NCBI RefSeq assembly: GCF_030247195.1
Contig: NW_026683311.1
Span: 1-64,000 of the forward strand
From: Topomyia yanbarensis
Lineage: Eukaryota > Arthropoda > Insecta > Diptera > Culicidae
DNA: 64,000 nt
Direction of reading: 5' to 3'
The position numbers were made by a program, and so were the translations under genes. Of the stretch, positions 11,901-25,451 are shown piece after piece (positions within the stretch are counted from its first letter, which is position 1; every line of letters starts with the position of its first letter). The notes under the pieces were generated by a model. It saw nothing but the letters and a program-made list of their open reading frames with translations, was not told the origin of the DNA and searched no databases.

Positions 11901-14900
11901 CTGAAAACCGACTTTTTAACGGAGGCCCGGAGGGCCGAGTGACATATTCCATTCGATTCAGTTCGTCGAGTTCGGCAAATGTCTGTGTGTGTGTATGTAT
12001 GTGTGTGTGTATGTATGTGTGTGTGTATGTGCGTCTGTGTGTGTGTACGCGAACACAATCTCACTCACTTTTCTCAGAGATGGATGAACCGATTTTTACA
12101 AACTTAGTCCCAAATGAAAGGTGCAACGTTCCCATAGGCTGCTATTGAATTTCTAATGGATCCGACTTCCGGTTCCGGAATTACAGGGTGATGAGTACGA
12201 TCACGCAGAAAATGTCGATTTTAAGAAATTCTGCAATGAATGTATAATGGTGAAAATTTTTCCAAAATGTGACCACAACTGCTTCGATTTGTAGTACTAG
12301 GTCATTAACAGCCATTCAAAGTCTCTTTGGTCACATTGGCCACCATCATCGGTTCCGGAAGCCCCGGCGGAAGTATCCAAATTCAGACTAACAGTCACAT
12401 CGGTTTCTCGGAGGTGGCTAGACCGAATCAACCAAACTTAGTCTCAAATGAAAGATGTTGCGTCCCCGTAAATGGCTATTAAATTTTATCCCCAACCGAC
12501 TTCCGGTTCCGGAGTTACGGGTTGTGGCGTGCGATCACATAGCAAATTGTGATTCAAACCGATACCCCGATGGAAGCAAAAAAGGTAAAAATTTCGCTAA
12601 AATGTCTCTCAAATAACTTAACTTTGCAGTTCTAGGTCACCGACGGCCAAACAAACTTTCGTTGACTACATTGACCACCATAGACGGTTCCGGAAGTGCC
12701 CGGGAAAAGCGGCCATCTTTCATAACTAGCAAACTCATATCAGTTTCTCGGAAATGGTTGGGCCGATTTTCACAAACTTAGTCCCAAATGATAGCTATAT
12801 TATCCCCACAGATGTCTGTAAAATTTCGCACGGATCGCTTGTATGGTTCCGGAAATATAGACTGAACGGTCCGGTCACACATGAAATTCCCATATAAGCC
12901 GGAACTCAAAATTTTTTTCAAAGGGGGGACCCCATGAAATTTCAGAAATCGAATTTGTATTTTCGATGCCAAACATCTTTAAAATGCATGAAACGTCGAG
13001 ATTTTATGTTATCTCGAAATTTTTTTTTTATAAAAATCGACTTTTTGGGACTTTGCCGATTTCGCACCTTTTTGCCTTTCTCAATAGAAAGGTATTGCAA
13101 TTGCTCTGAAAACCGACTTTTTAACGGAGGCCCGGAGGGCCGAGTGACATATACCATTCGATTCAGTTCGTCGAGTTCGGCAAATGTCTGTGTGTGTGTG
13201 TATGTATGTGTGTGTGTATGTATGTGTGTGTGTATGTGCGTCTGTGTGTGTGTACGCGAACACAATCTCACTCACTTTTCTCAGAGATGGATGAACCGAT
13301 TTTTACAAACTTAGTCCCAAATGAAAGGTGCAACGTTCCCATAGGCTGCTATTGAATTTCTAATGGATCCGACTTCCGGTTCCGGAATTACAGGGTGATG
13401 AGTACGATCACGCAGAAAACGTCGATTTTAAGAAATTCTGCAATGAATGTATAATGGTGAAATTTTTTCCAAAATGTGACCACAACTGCTTCGATTTGTA
13501 GTACTAGGTCATTAACAGCCATTCAAAGTCTCTTTGGTCACATTGGCCACCATCATCGGTTCCGGAAGCCCCGGCGGAAGTATCCAAATTCAGAGTAACA
13601 GTCACATCGGTTTCTCGGAGATGGCTAGACCGATTCGACCAAACTTGACCTCAAATGAAAGGTATTGCGTCCCCGTAAATGGCTATTAAATTTTATCCCC
13701 AACCGACTTCCGGTTCCGGAGTTACGGGTTGTGGCGTGCGATCACATAGCAAATTGTGATTCAAACCGATACCCCGATGGAAGCAAAAAAGGTAAAAATT
13801 TCGCTAAAATGTCTCTCAAATAACTTAACTTTGCAGTTCTAGGTCACCGACGGCCAAACAAACTTTCGTTGACTACATTGACCACCATAGACGGTTCCGG
13901 AAGTGCCCGGGAAAAGCGGCCATCTTTCATAACTAGCAAACTCATATCAGTTTCTCGGAAATGGTTGGGCCGATTTTCACAAACTTAGTCCCAAATGATA
14001 GCTATATTATCCCCACAGATGTCTGTAAAATTTCGCACGGATCGCTTGTATGGTTCCGGAAATATAGACTGAACGGTCCGGTCACACATGAAATTCCCAT
14101 ATAAGCCGGAACTCAACATTTTTTTCAAAGGGGGGACCCCATGAAATTTCAGAAATCGAATTTGTATTTTTGATGCCAAACATCTTTAAAATGCATGAAA
14201 CGTCGAGATTTTATGTTATCTCGAAAAAATTTTTTTTATAAAAATCGACTTTTTGGGACTTTGCCGATTTCGCACCTTTTTGCCTTTCTCAATAGAAAGG
14301 TATTGCAATTGCTCTGAAAACCGACTTTTTAACGGAGGCCCGGAGGGCCGAGTGACATATACCATTCGATTCAGTTCGTCGAGTTCGGCAAATGTCTGTG
14401 TGTGTGTATGTATGTGTGTGTGTATGTATGTGTGTGTGTATGTGCGTCTGTGTGTGTACGCGAACACAATCTCACTCACTTTTCTCAGAGATGGATGAAC
14501 CGATTTTTACAAACTTAGTCCCAAATGAAAGGTGCAACGTTCCCATAGGCTGCTATTGAATTTCTAATGGATCCGACTTCCGGTTCCGGAATTACAGGGT
14601 GATGAGTACGATCACGCAGAAAATGTCGATTTTAAGAAATTCTGCAATGAATGTATAATGGTGAAAATTTTTCCAAAATGTGACCACAACTGCTTCGATT
14701 TGTAGTACTAGGTCATTAACAGCCATTCAAAGTCTCTTTGGTCACATTGGCCACCATCATCGGTTCCGGAAGCCCCGGCGGAAGTATCCAAATTCAGACT
14801 AACAGTCACATCGGTTTCTCGGAGGTGGCTAGACCGAATCAACCAAACTTAGTCTCAAATGAAAGATGTTGCGTCCCCGTAAATGGCTATTAAATTTTAT

Positions 14901-17900
14901 CCCCAACCGACTTCCGGTTCCGGAGTTACGGGTTGTGGCGTGTGATCACATAGCAAATTGTGATTCAAACCGATACCCCGATGGAAGCAAAAAAGGTAAA
15001 AATTTCGCTAAAATGTCTCTCAAATAACTTAACTTTGCAGTTCTAGGTCACCGACGGCCAAACAAACTTTCGTTGACTACATTGACCACCATAGACGGTT
15101 CCGGAAGTGCCCGGGAAAAGCGGCCATCTTTCATAACTAGCAAACTCATATCAGTTTCTCGGAAATGGTTGGGCCGATTTTCACAAGCTTAGTTCCAAAT
15201 GATAGCTATATTATCCCCACAGATGTCTGTAAAATTTCGCACGGATCGCTTGTATGGTTCCGGAAATATAGACTGAACGGTCCGGTCACACATGAAATTC
15301 CCATATAAGCCGGAACTCAACATTTTTTTCAAAGGGGGGACCCCATGAAATTTCAGAAATCGAATTTGTATTTTTGATGCCAAACATCTTTAAAATGCAT
15401 GAAACGTCGAGATTTTATGTTATCTCGAAAAATTTTTTTTATAAAAATCGACTTTTTGGGACTTTGCCGATTTCGCACCTTTTTGCCTTTCTCAATAGAA
15501 AGGTATTGCAATTGCTCTGAAAACCGACTTTTTAACGGAGGCCCGGAGGGCCGAGTGACATATACCATTCGATTCAGTTCGTCGAGTTCGGCAAATGTCT
15601 GTGTGTGTGTATGTATGTGTGTGTGTATGTGCGTCTGTGTGTGTGTACGCGAACACAATCTCACTCACTTTTCTCAGAGATGGATGAACCGATTTTTACA
15701 AACTTAGTCCCAAATGAAAGGTGCAACGTTCCCATAGGCTGCTATTGAATTTCTAATGGATCCGACTTCCGGTTCCGGAATTACAGGGTGATGAGTACGA
15801 TCACGCAGAAAACGTCGATTTTAAGAAATTCTGCAATGAATGTATAATGGTGAAAATTTTTCCAAAATGTGACCACAACTGCTTCGATTTGTAGTACTAG
15901 GTCATTAACAGCCATTCAAAGTCTCTTTGGTCACATTGGCCACCATCATCGGTTCCGGAAGCCCCGGCGGAAGTATCCAAATTCAGAGTAACAGTCACAT
16001 CGGTTTCTCGGAGATGGCTAGACCGATTCGACCAAACTTGACCTCAAATGAAAGGTATTGCGTCCCCGTAAATGGCTATTAAATTTTATCCCCAACCGAC
16101 TTCCGGTTCCGGAGTTACGGGTTGTGGCGTGCGATCACATAGCAAATTGTGATTCAAACCGATACCCCGATGGAAGCAAAAAAGGTAAAAATTTCGCTAA
16201 AATGTCTCTCAAATAATTTAACTTTGCAGTTCTAGGTCACCGACGGCCAAACAAACTTTCGTTGACTACATTGACCACCATAGACGGTTCCGGAAGTGCC
16301 CGGGAAAAGCGGCCATCTTTCATAACTAGCAAACTCATATCAGTTTCTCGGAAATGGTTGGGCCGATTTTCACAAACTTAGTCCCAAATGATAGCTATAT
16401 TATCCCCACAGATGTCTGTAAAATTTCGCACGGATCGCTTGTATGGTTCCGGAAATATAGACTGAACGGTCCGGTCACACATGAAATTCCCATATAAGCC
16501 GGAACTCAACATTTTTTTCAAAGGGGGGACCCCATGAAATTTCAGAAATCGAATTCGTATTTTCGATGCCAAACATCTTTAAAATGCATGAAACGTCGAG
16601 ATTTTATGTTATCACGATTTTTTTTTTTTTTTGGAAATCGACTTTTTGGGACTGCCGATTTTGCACCTTTTTGCCTTTCTCAATAGAAAGGTATTGCAAT
16701 TGCTCTGAAAACCGACTTTTTAACGGAGGCCCGGAGGGCCGAGTGACATATACCATTCGATTCAGTTCGTCGAGTTCGGCAAATGTCTGTGTGTGTGTAT
16801 GTATGTGTGTGTGTATGTATGTGTGTGTGTATGTGCGTCTGTGTGTGTGTACGCGAACACAATCTCACTCACTTTTCTCAGAGATGGATGAACCGATTTT
16901 TACAAACTTAGTCCCAAATGAAAGGTGCAACGTTCCCATAGGCTGCTATTGAATTTCTAATGGATCCGACTTCCGGTTCCGGAATTACAGGGTGATGAGT
17001 ACGATCACGCAGAAAATGTCGATTTTAAGAAATTCTGCAATGAATGTATAATGGTGAAATTTTTTCCAAAATGTGACCACAACTGCTTCGATTTGTAGTA
17101 CTAGGTCATTAACAGCCATTCAAAGTCTCTTTGGTCACATTGGCCACCATCATCGGTTCCGGAAGCCCCGGCGGAAGTATCCAAATTCAGACTAACAGTC
17201 ACATCGGTTTCTCGGAGGTGGCTAGACCGAATCAACCAAACTTAGTCTCAAATGAAAGATGTTGCGTCCCCGTAAATGGCTATTAAATTTTATCCCCAAC
17301 CGACTTCCGGTTCCGGAGTTACGGGTTGTGGCGTGCGATCACATAGCAAATTGTGATTCAAACCGATACCCCGATGGAAGCAAAAAAGGTAAAAATTTCG
17401 CTAAAATGTCTCTCAAATAACTTAACTTTGCAGTTCTAGGTCACCGACGGCCAAACAAACTTTCGTTGACTACATTGACCACCATAGACGGTTCCGGAAG
17501 TGCCCGGGAAAAGCGGCCATCTTTCATAACTAGCAAACTCATATCAGTTTCTCGGAAATGGTTGGGCCGATTTTCACAAACTTAGTCCCAAATGATAGCT
17601 ATATTATCCCCACAGATGTCTGTAAAATTTCGCACGGATCGCTTGTATGGTTCCGGAAATATAGACTGAACGGTCCGGTCACACATGAAATTCCCATATA
17701 AGCCGGAACTCAAAATTTTTTTCAAAGGGGGGACCCCATGAAATTTCAGAAATCGAATTTGTATTTTCGATGCCAAACATCTTTAAAATGCATGAAACGT
17801 CGAGATTTTATGTTATCTCGAAATTTTTTTTTTTATAAAAATCGACTTTTTGGGACTTTGCCGATTTCGCACCTTTTTGCCTTTCTCAATAGAAAGGTAT

Positions 17901-20900
17901 TGCAATTGCTCTGAAAACCGACTTTTTAACGGAGGCCCGGAGGGCCGAGTGACATATACCATTCGATTCAGTTCGTCGAGTTCGGCAAATGTCTGTGTGT
18001 GTGTGTATGTATGTGTGTGTATGTATGTGTGTGTGTATGTGCGTCTGTGTGTGTGTACGCGAACACAATCTCACTCACTTTTCTCAGAGATGGATGAACC
18101 GATTTTTACAAACTTAGTCCCAAATGAAAGGTGCAACGTTCCCATAGGCTGCTATTGAATTTCTAATGGATCCGACTTCCGGTTCCGGAATTACAGGGTG
18201 ATGAGTACGATCACGCAGAAAACGTCGATTTTAAGAAATTCTGCAATGAATGTATAATGGTGAAATTTTTTCCAAAATGTGACCACAACTGCTTCGATTT
18301 GTAGTACTAGGTCATTAACAGCCATTCAAAGTCTCTTTGGTCACATTGGCCACCATCATCGGTTCCGGAAGCCCCGGCGGAAGTATCCAAATTCAGAGTA
18401 ACAGTCACATCGGTTTCTCGGAGATGGCTAGACCGATTCGACCAAACTTGACCTCAAATGAAAGGTATTGCGTCCCCGTAAATGGCTATTAAATTTTATC
18501 CCCAACCGACTTCCGGTTCCGGAGTTACGGGTTGTGGCGTGCGATCACATAGCAAATTGTGATTCAAACCGATACCCCGATGGAAGCAAAAAAGGTAAAA
18601 ATTTCGCTAAAATGTCTCTCAAATAACTTAACTTTGCAGTTCTAGGTCACCGACGGCCAAACAAACTTTCGTTGACTACATTGACCACCATAGACGGTTC
18701 CGGAAGTGCCCGGGAAAAGCGGCCATCTTTCATAACTAGCAAACTCATATCAGTTTCTCGGAAATGGTTGGGCCGATTTTCACAAACTTAGTTCCAAATG
18801 ATAGCTATATTATCCCCACAGATGTCTGTAAAATTTCGCACGGATCGCTTGTATGGTTCCGGAAATATAGACTGAACGGTCCGGTCACACATGAAATTCC
18901 CATATAAGCCGGAACTCAACATTTTTTTCAAAGGGGGGACCCCATGAAATTTCAGAAATCGAATTTGTATTTTTGATGCCAAACATCTTTAAAATGCATG
19001 AAACGTCGAGATTTTATGTTATCTCGAAAATTTTTTTTTATAAAAATCGACTTTTTGGGACTTTGCCGATTTCGCACCTTTTTGCCTTTCTCAATAGAAA
19101 GGTATTGCAATTGCTCTGAAAACCGACTTTTTAACGGAGGCCCGGAGGGCCGAGTGACATATACCATTCGATTCAGTTCGTCGAGTTCGGCAAATGTCTG
19201 TGTGTGTGTATGTATGTGTGTGTGTATGTATGTGTGTGTGTATGTGCGTCTGTGTGTGTGTACGCGAACACAATCTCACTCACTTTTCTCAGAGATGGAT
19301 GAACCGATTTTTACAAACTTAGTCCCAAATGAAAGGTGCAACGTTCCCATAGGCTGCTATTGAATTTCTAATGGATCCGACTTCCGGTTCCGGAATTACA
19401 GGGTGATGAGTACGATCACGCAGAAAACGTCGATTTTAAGAAATTCTGCAATGAATGTATAATGGTGAAAATTTTTCCAAAATGTGACCACAACTGCTTC
19501 GATTTGTAGTACTAGGTCATTAACAGCCATTCAAAGTCTCTTTGGTCACATTGGCCACCATCATCGGTTCCGGAAGCCCCGGCGGAAGTATCCAAATTCA
19601 GAGTAACAGTCACATCGGTTTCTCGGAGATGGCTAGACCGATTCGACCAAACTTGACCTCAAATGAAAGGTATTGCGTCCCCGTAAATGGCTATTAAATT
19701 TTATCCCCAACCGACTTCCGGTTCCGGAGTTACGGGTTGTGGCGTGCGATCACATAGCAAATTGTGATTCAAACCGATACCCCGATGGAAGCAAAAAAGG
19801 TAAAAATTTCGCTAAAATGTCTCTCAAATAATTTAACTTTGCAGTTCTAGGTCACCGACGGCCAAACAAACTTTCGTTGACTACATTGACCACCATAGAC
19901 GGTTCCGGAAGTGCCCGGGAAAAGCGGCCATCTTTCATAACTAGCAAACTCATATCAGTTTCTCGGAAATGGTTGGGCCGATTTTCACAAACTTAGTCCC
20001 AAATGATAGCTATATTATCCCCACAGATGTCTGTAAAATTTCGCACGGATCGCTTGTATGGTTCCGGAAATATAGACTGAACGGTCCGGTCACACATGAA
20101 ATTCCCATATAAGCCGGAACTCAAAATTTTTTTCAAAGGGGGGACCCCATGAAATTTCAGAAATCGAATTCGTATTTTTGATGCCAAACATCTTTAAAAT
20201 GCATGAAACGTCGAGATTTTATGTTATCACGATTTTTTTTTTTTTTTTGGAAATCGACTTTTTGGGACTTTGCCGATTTTGCACCTTTTTGCCTTTCTCA
20301 ATAGAAAGGTATTGCAATTGCTCTGAAAACCGACTTTTTAACGGAGGCCCGGAGGGCCGAGTGACATATACCATTCGATTCAGTTCGTCGAGTTCGGCAA
20401 ATGTCTGTGTGTGTGTATGTATGTGTGTGTGTATGTATGTGTGTGTGTATGTGCGTCTGTGTGTGTGTACGCGAACACAATCTCACTCACTTTTCTCAGA
20501 GATGGATGAACCGATTTTTACAAACTTAGTCCCAAATGAAAGGTGCAACGTTCCCATAGGCTGCTATTGAATTTCTAATGGATCCGACTTCCGGTTCCGG
20601 AATTACAGGGTGATGAGTACGATCACGCAGAAAATGTCGATTTTAAGAAATTCTGCAATGAATGTATAATGGTGAAATTTTTTCCAAAATGTGACCACAA
20701 CTGCTTCGATTTGTAGTACTAGGTCATTAACAGCCATTCAAAGTCTCTTTGGTCACATTGGCCACCATCATCGGTTCCGGAAGCCCCGGCGGAAGTATCC
20801 AAATTCAGACTAACAGTCACATCGGTTTCTCGGAGGTGGCTAGACCGAATCAACCAAACTTAGTCTCAAATGAAAGATGTTGCGTCCCCGTAAATGGCTA

Positions 20901-23900
20901 TTAAATTTTATCCCCAACCGACTTCCGGTTCCGGAGTTACGGGTTGTGGCGTGCGATCACATAGCAAATTGTGATTCAAACCGATACCCCGATGGAAGCA
21001 AAAAAGGTAAAAATTTCGCTAAAATGTCTCTCAAATAACTTAACTTTGCAGTTCTAGGTCACCGACGGCCAAACAAACTTTCGTTGACTACATTGACCAC
21101 CATAGACGGTTCCGGAAGTGCCCGGGAAAAGCGGCCATCTTTCATAACTAGCAAACTCATATCAGTTTCTCGGAAATGGTTGGGCCGATTTTCACAAACT
21201 TAGTCCCAAATGATAGCTATATTATCCCCACAGATGTCTGTAAAATTTCGCACGGATCGCTTGTATGGTTCCGGAAATATAGACTGAACGGTCCGGTCAC
21301 ACATGAAATTCCCATATAAGCCGGAACTCAAAATTTTTTTCAAAGGGGGGACCCCATGAAATTTCAGAAATCGAATTTGTATTTTCGATGCCAAACATCT
21401 TTAAAATGCATGAAACGTCGAGATTTTATGTTATCTCGAAATTTTTTTTTTTATAAAAATCGACTTTTTGGGACTTTGCCGATTTCGCACCTTTTTGCCT
21501 TTCTCAATAGAAAGGTATTGCAATTGCTCTGAAAACCGACTTTTTAACGGAGGCCCGGAGGGCCGAGTGACATATACCATTCGATTCAGTTCGTCGAGTT
21601 CGGCAAATGTCTGTGTGTGTGTATGTATGTGTGTGTATGTATGTGTGTGTGTATGTGCGTCTGTGTGTGTGTACGCGAACACAATCTCACTCACTTTTCT
21701 CAGAGATGGATGAACCGATTTTTACAAACTTAGTCCCAAATGAAAGGTGCAACGTTCCCATAGGCTGCTATTGAATTTCTAATGGATCCGACTTCCGGTT
21801 CCGGAATTACAGGGTGATGAGTACGATCACGCAGAAAACGTCGATTTTAAGAAATTCTGCAATGAATGTATAATGGTGAAAATTTTTCCAAAATGTGACC
21901 ACAACTGCTTCGATTTGTAGTACTAGGTCATTAACAGCCATTCAAAGTCTCTTTGGTCACATTGGCCACCATCATCGGTTCCGGAAGCCCCGGCGGAAGT
22001 ATCCAAATTCAGAGTAACAGTCACATCGGTTTCTCGGAGATGGCTAGACCGATTCGACCAAACTTGACCTCAAATGAAAGGTATTGCGTCCCCGTAAATG
22101 GCTATTAAATTTTATCCCCAACCGACTTCCGGTTCCGGAGTTACGGGTTGTGGCGTGCGATCACATAGCAAATTGTGATTCAAACCGATACCCCGATGGA
22201 AGCAAAAAAGGTAAAAATTTCGCTAAAATGTCTCTCAAATAACTTAACTTTGCAGTTCTAGGTCACCGACGGCCAAACAAACTTTCGTTGACTACATTGA
22301 CCACCATAGACGGTTCCGGAAGTGCCCGGGAAAAGCGGCCATCTTTCATAACTAGCAAACTCATATCAGTTTCTCGGAAATGGTTGGGCCGATTTTCACA
22401 AACTTAGTCCCAAATGATAGCTATATTATCCCCACAGATGTTTGTAAAATTTCGCACGGATCGCTTGTATGGTTCCGGAAATATAGACTGAACGGTCCGG
22501 TCACACATGAAATTCCCATATAAGCCGGAACTCAAAATTTTTTTCAAAGGGGGGACCCCATGAAATTTCAGAAATCGAATTTGTATTTTTGATGCCAAAC
22601 ATCTTTAAAATGCATGAAACGTCGAGATTTTATGTTATCTCGAAAAAATTTTTTTTATAAAAATCGACTTTTTGGGACTTTGCCGATTTCGCACCTTTTT
22701 GCCTTTCTCAATAGAAAGGTATTGCAATTGCTCTGAAAACCGACTTTTTAACGGAGGCCCGGAGGGCCGAGTGACATATACCATTCGATTCAGTTCGTCG
22801 AGTTCGGCAAATGTCTGTGTGTGTATGTATGTGTGTGTGTATGTATGTGTGTGTGTATGTGCGTCTGTGTGTGTGTACGCGAACACAATCTCACTCACTT
22901 TTCTCAGAGATGGATGAACCGATTTTTACAAACTTAGTCCCAAATGAAAGGTGCAACGTTCCCATAGGCTGCTATTGAATTTCTAATGGATCCGACTTCC
23001 GGTTCCGGAATTACAGGGTGATGAGTACGATCACGCAGAAAATGTCGATTTTAAGAAATTCTGCAATGAATGTATAATGGTGAAAATTTTTCCAAAATGT
23101 GACCACAACTGCTTCGATTTGTAGTACTAGGTCATTAACAGCCATTCAAAGTCTCTTTGGTCACATTGGCCACCATCATCGGTTCCGGAAGCCCCGGCGG
23201 AAGTATCCAAATTCAGACTAACAGTCACATCGGTTTCTCGGAGGTGGCTAGACCGAATCAACCAAACTTAGTCTCAAATGAAAGATGTTGCGTCCCCGTA
23301 AATGGCTATTAAATTTTATCCCCAACCGACTTCCGGTTCCGGAGTTACGGGTTGTGGCGTGCGATCACATAGCAAATTGTGATTCAAACCGATACCCCGA
23401 TGGAAGCAAAAAAGGTAAAAAATTCGCTAAAATGTCTCTCAAATAACTTAACTTTGCAGTTCTAGGTCACCGACGGCCAAACAAACTTTCGTTGACTACA
23501 TTGACCACCATAGACGGTTCCGGAAGTGCCCGGGAAAAGCGGCCATCTTTCATAACTAGCAAACTCATATCAGTTTCTCGGAAATGGTTGGGCCGATTTT
23601 CACAAGCTTAGTCCCAAATGATAGCTATATTATCCCCACAGATGTCTGTAAAATTTCGCACGGATCGCTTGTATGGTTCCGGAAATATAGACTGAACGGT
23701 CCGGTCACACATGAAATTCCCATATAAGCCGGAACTCAAAATTTTTTTCAAAGGGGGGACCCCATGAAATTTCAGAAATCGAATTTGTATTTTCGATGCC
23801 AAACATCTTTAAAATGCATGAAACGTCGAGATTTTATGTTATCTCGAAATTTTTTTTTTTATAAAAATCGACTTTTTGGGACTTTGCCGATTTCGCACCT

Positions 23901-25451
23901 TTTTGCCTTTCTCAATAGAAAGGTATTGCAATTGCTCTGAAAACCGACTTTTTAACGGAGGCCCGGAGGGCCGAGTGACATATACCATTCGATTCAGTTC
24001 GTCGAGTTCGGCAAATGTCTGTGTGTGTGTATGTATGTGTGTGTGTATGTATGTGTGTGTGTATGTGCGTCTGTGTGTGTGTACGCGAACACAATCTCAC
24101 TCACTTTTCTCAGAGATGGATGAACCGATTTTTACAAACTTAGTCCCAAATGAAAGGTGCAACGTTCCCATAGGCTGCTATTGAATTTCTAATGGATCCG
24201 ACTTCCGGTTCCGGAATTACAGGGTGATGAGTACGATCACGCAGAAAATGTCGATTTTAAGAAATTCTGCAATGAATGTATAATGGTGAAAATTTTTCCA
24301 AAATGTGACCACAACTGCTTCGATTTGTAGTACTAGGTCATTAACAGCCATTCAAAGTCTCTTTGGTCACATTGGCCACCATCATCGGTTCCGGAAGCCC
24401 CGGCGGAAGTATCCAAATTCAGAGTAACAGTCACATCGGTTTCTCGGAGATGGCTAGACCGATTCGACCAAACTTGACCTCAAATGAAAGGTATTGCGTC
24501 CCCGTAAATGGCTATTAAATTTTATCCCCAACCGACTTCCGGTTCCGGAGTTACGGGTTGTGGCGTGCGATCACATAGCAAATTGTGATTCAAACCGATA
24601 CCCCGATGGAAGCAAAAAAGGTAAAAATTTCGCTAAAATGTCTCTCAAATAACTTAACTTTGCAGTTCTAGGTCACCGACGGCCAAACAAACTTTCGTTG
24701 ACTACATTGACCACCATAGACGGTTCCGGAAGTGCCCGGGAAAAGCGGCCATCTTTCATAACTAGCAAACTCATATCAGTTTCTCGGAAATGGTTGGGCC
24801 GATTTTCACAAACTTAGTCCCAAATGATAGCTATATTATCCCCACAGATGTTTGTAAAATTTCGCACGGATCGCTTGTATGGTTCCGGAAATATAGACTG
24901 AACGGTCCGGTCACACATGAAATTCCCATATAAGCCGGAACTCAAAATTTTTTTCAAAGGGGGGACCCCATGAAATTTCAGAAATCGAATTTGTATTTTC
25001 GATGCCAAACATCTTTAAAATGCATGAAACGTCGAGATTTTATGTTATCTCGAAATTTTTTTTTTTTATAAAAATCGACTTTTTGGGACTTTGCCGATTT
25101 TGCACCTTTTTGCCTTTCTCAATAGAAAGGTATTGCAATTGCTCTGAAAACCGACTTTTTAACGGAGGCCCGGAGGGCCGAGTGACATATACCATTCGAT
25201 TCAGTTCGTCGAGTTCGGCAAATGTCTGTGTGTGTGTATGTATGTGTGTGTGTATGTATGTGTGTGTGTATGTGCGTCTGTGTGTGTGTACGCGAACACA
25301 ATCTCACTCACTTTTCTCAGAGATGGATGAACCGATTTTTACAAACTTAGTCCCAAATGAAAGGTGCAACGTTCCCATAGGCTGCTATTGAATTTCTAAT
25401 GGATCCGACTTCCGGTTCCGGAATTACAGGGTGATGAGTACGATCACGCAG

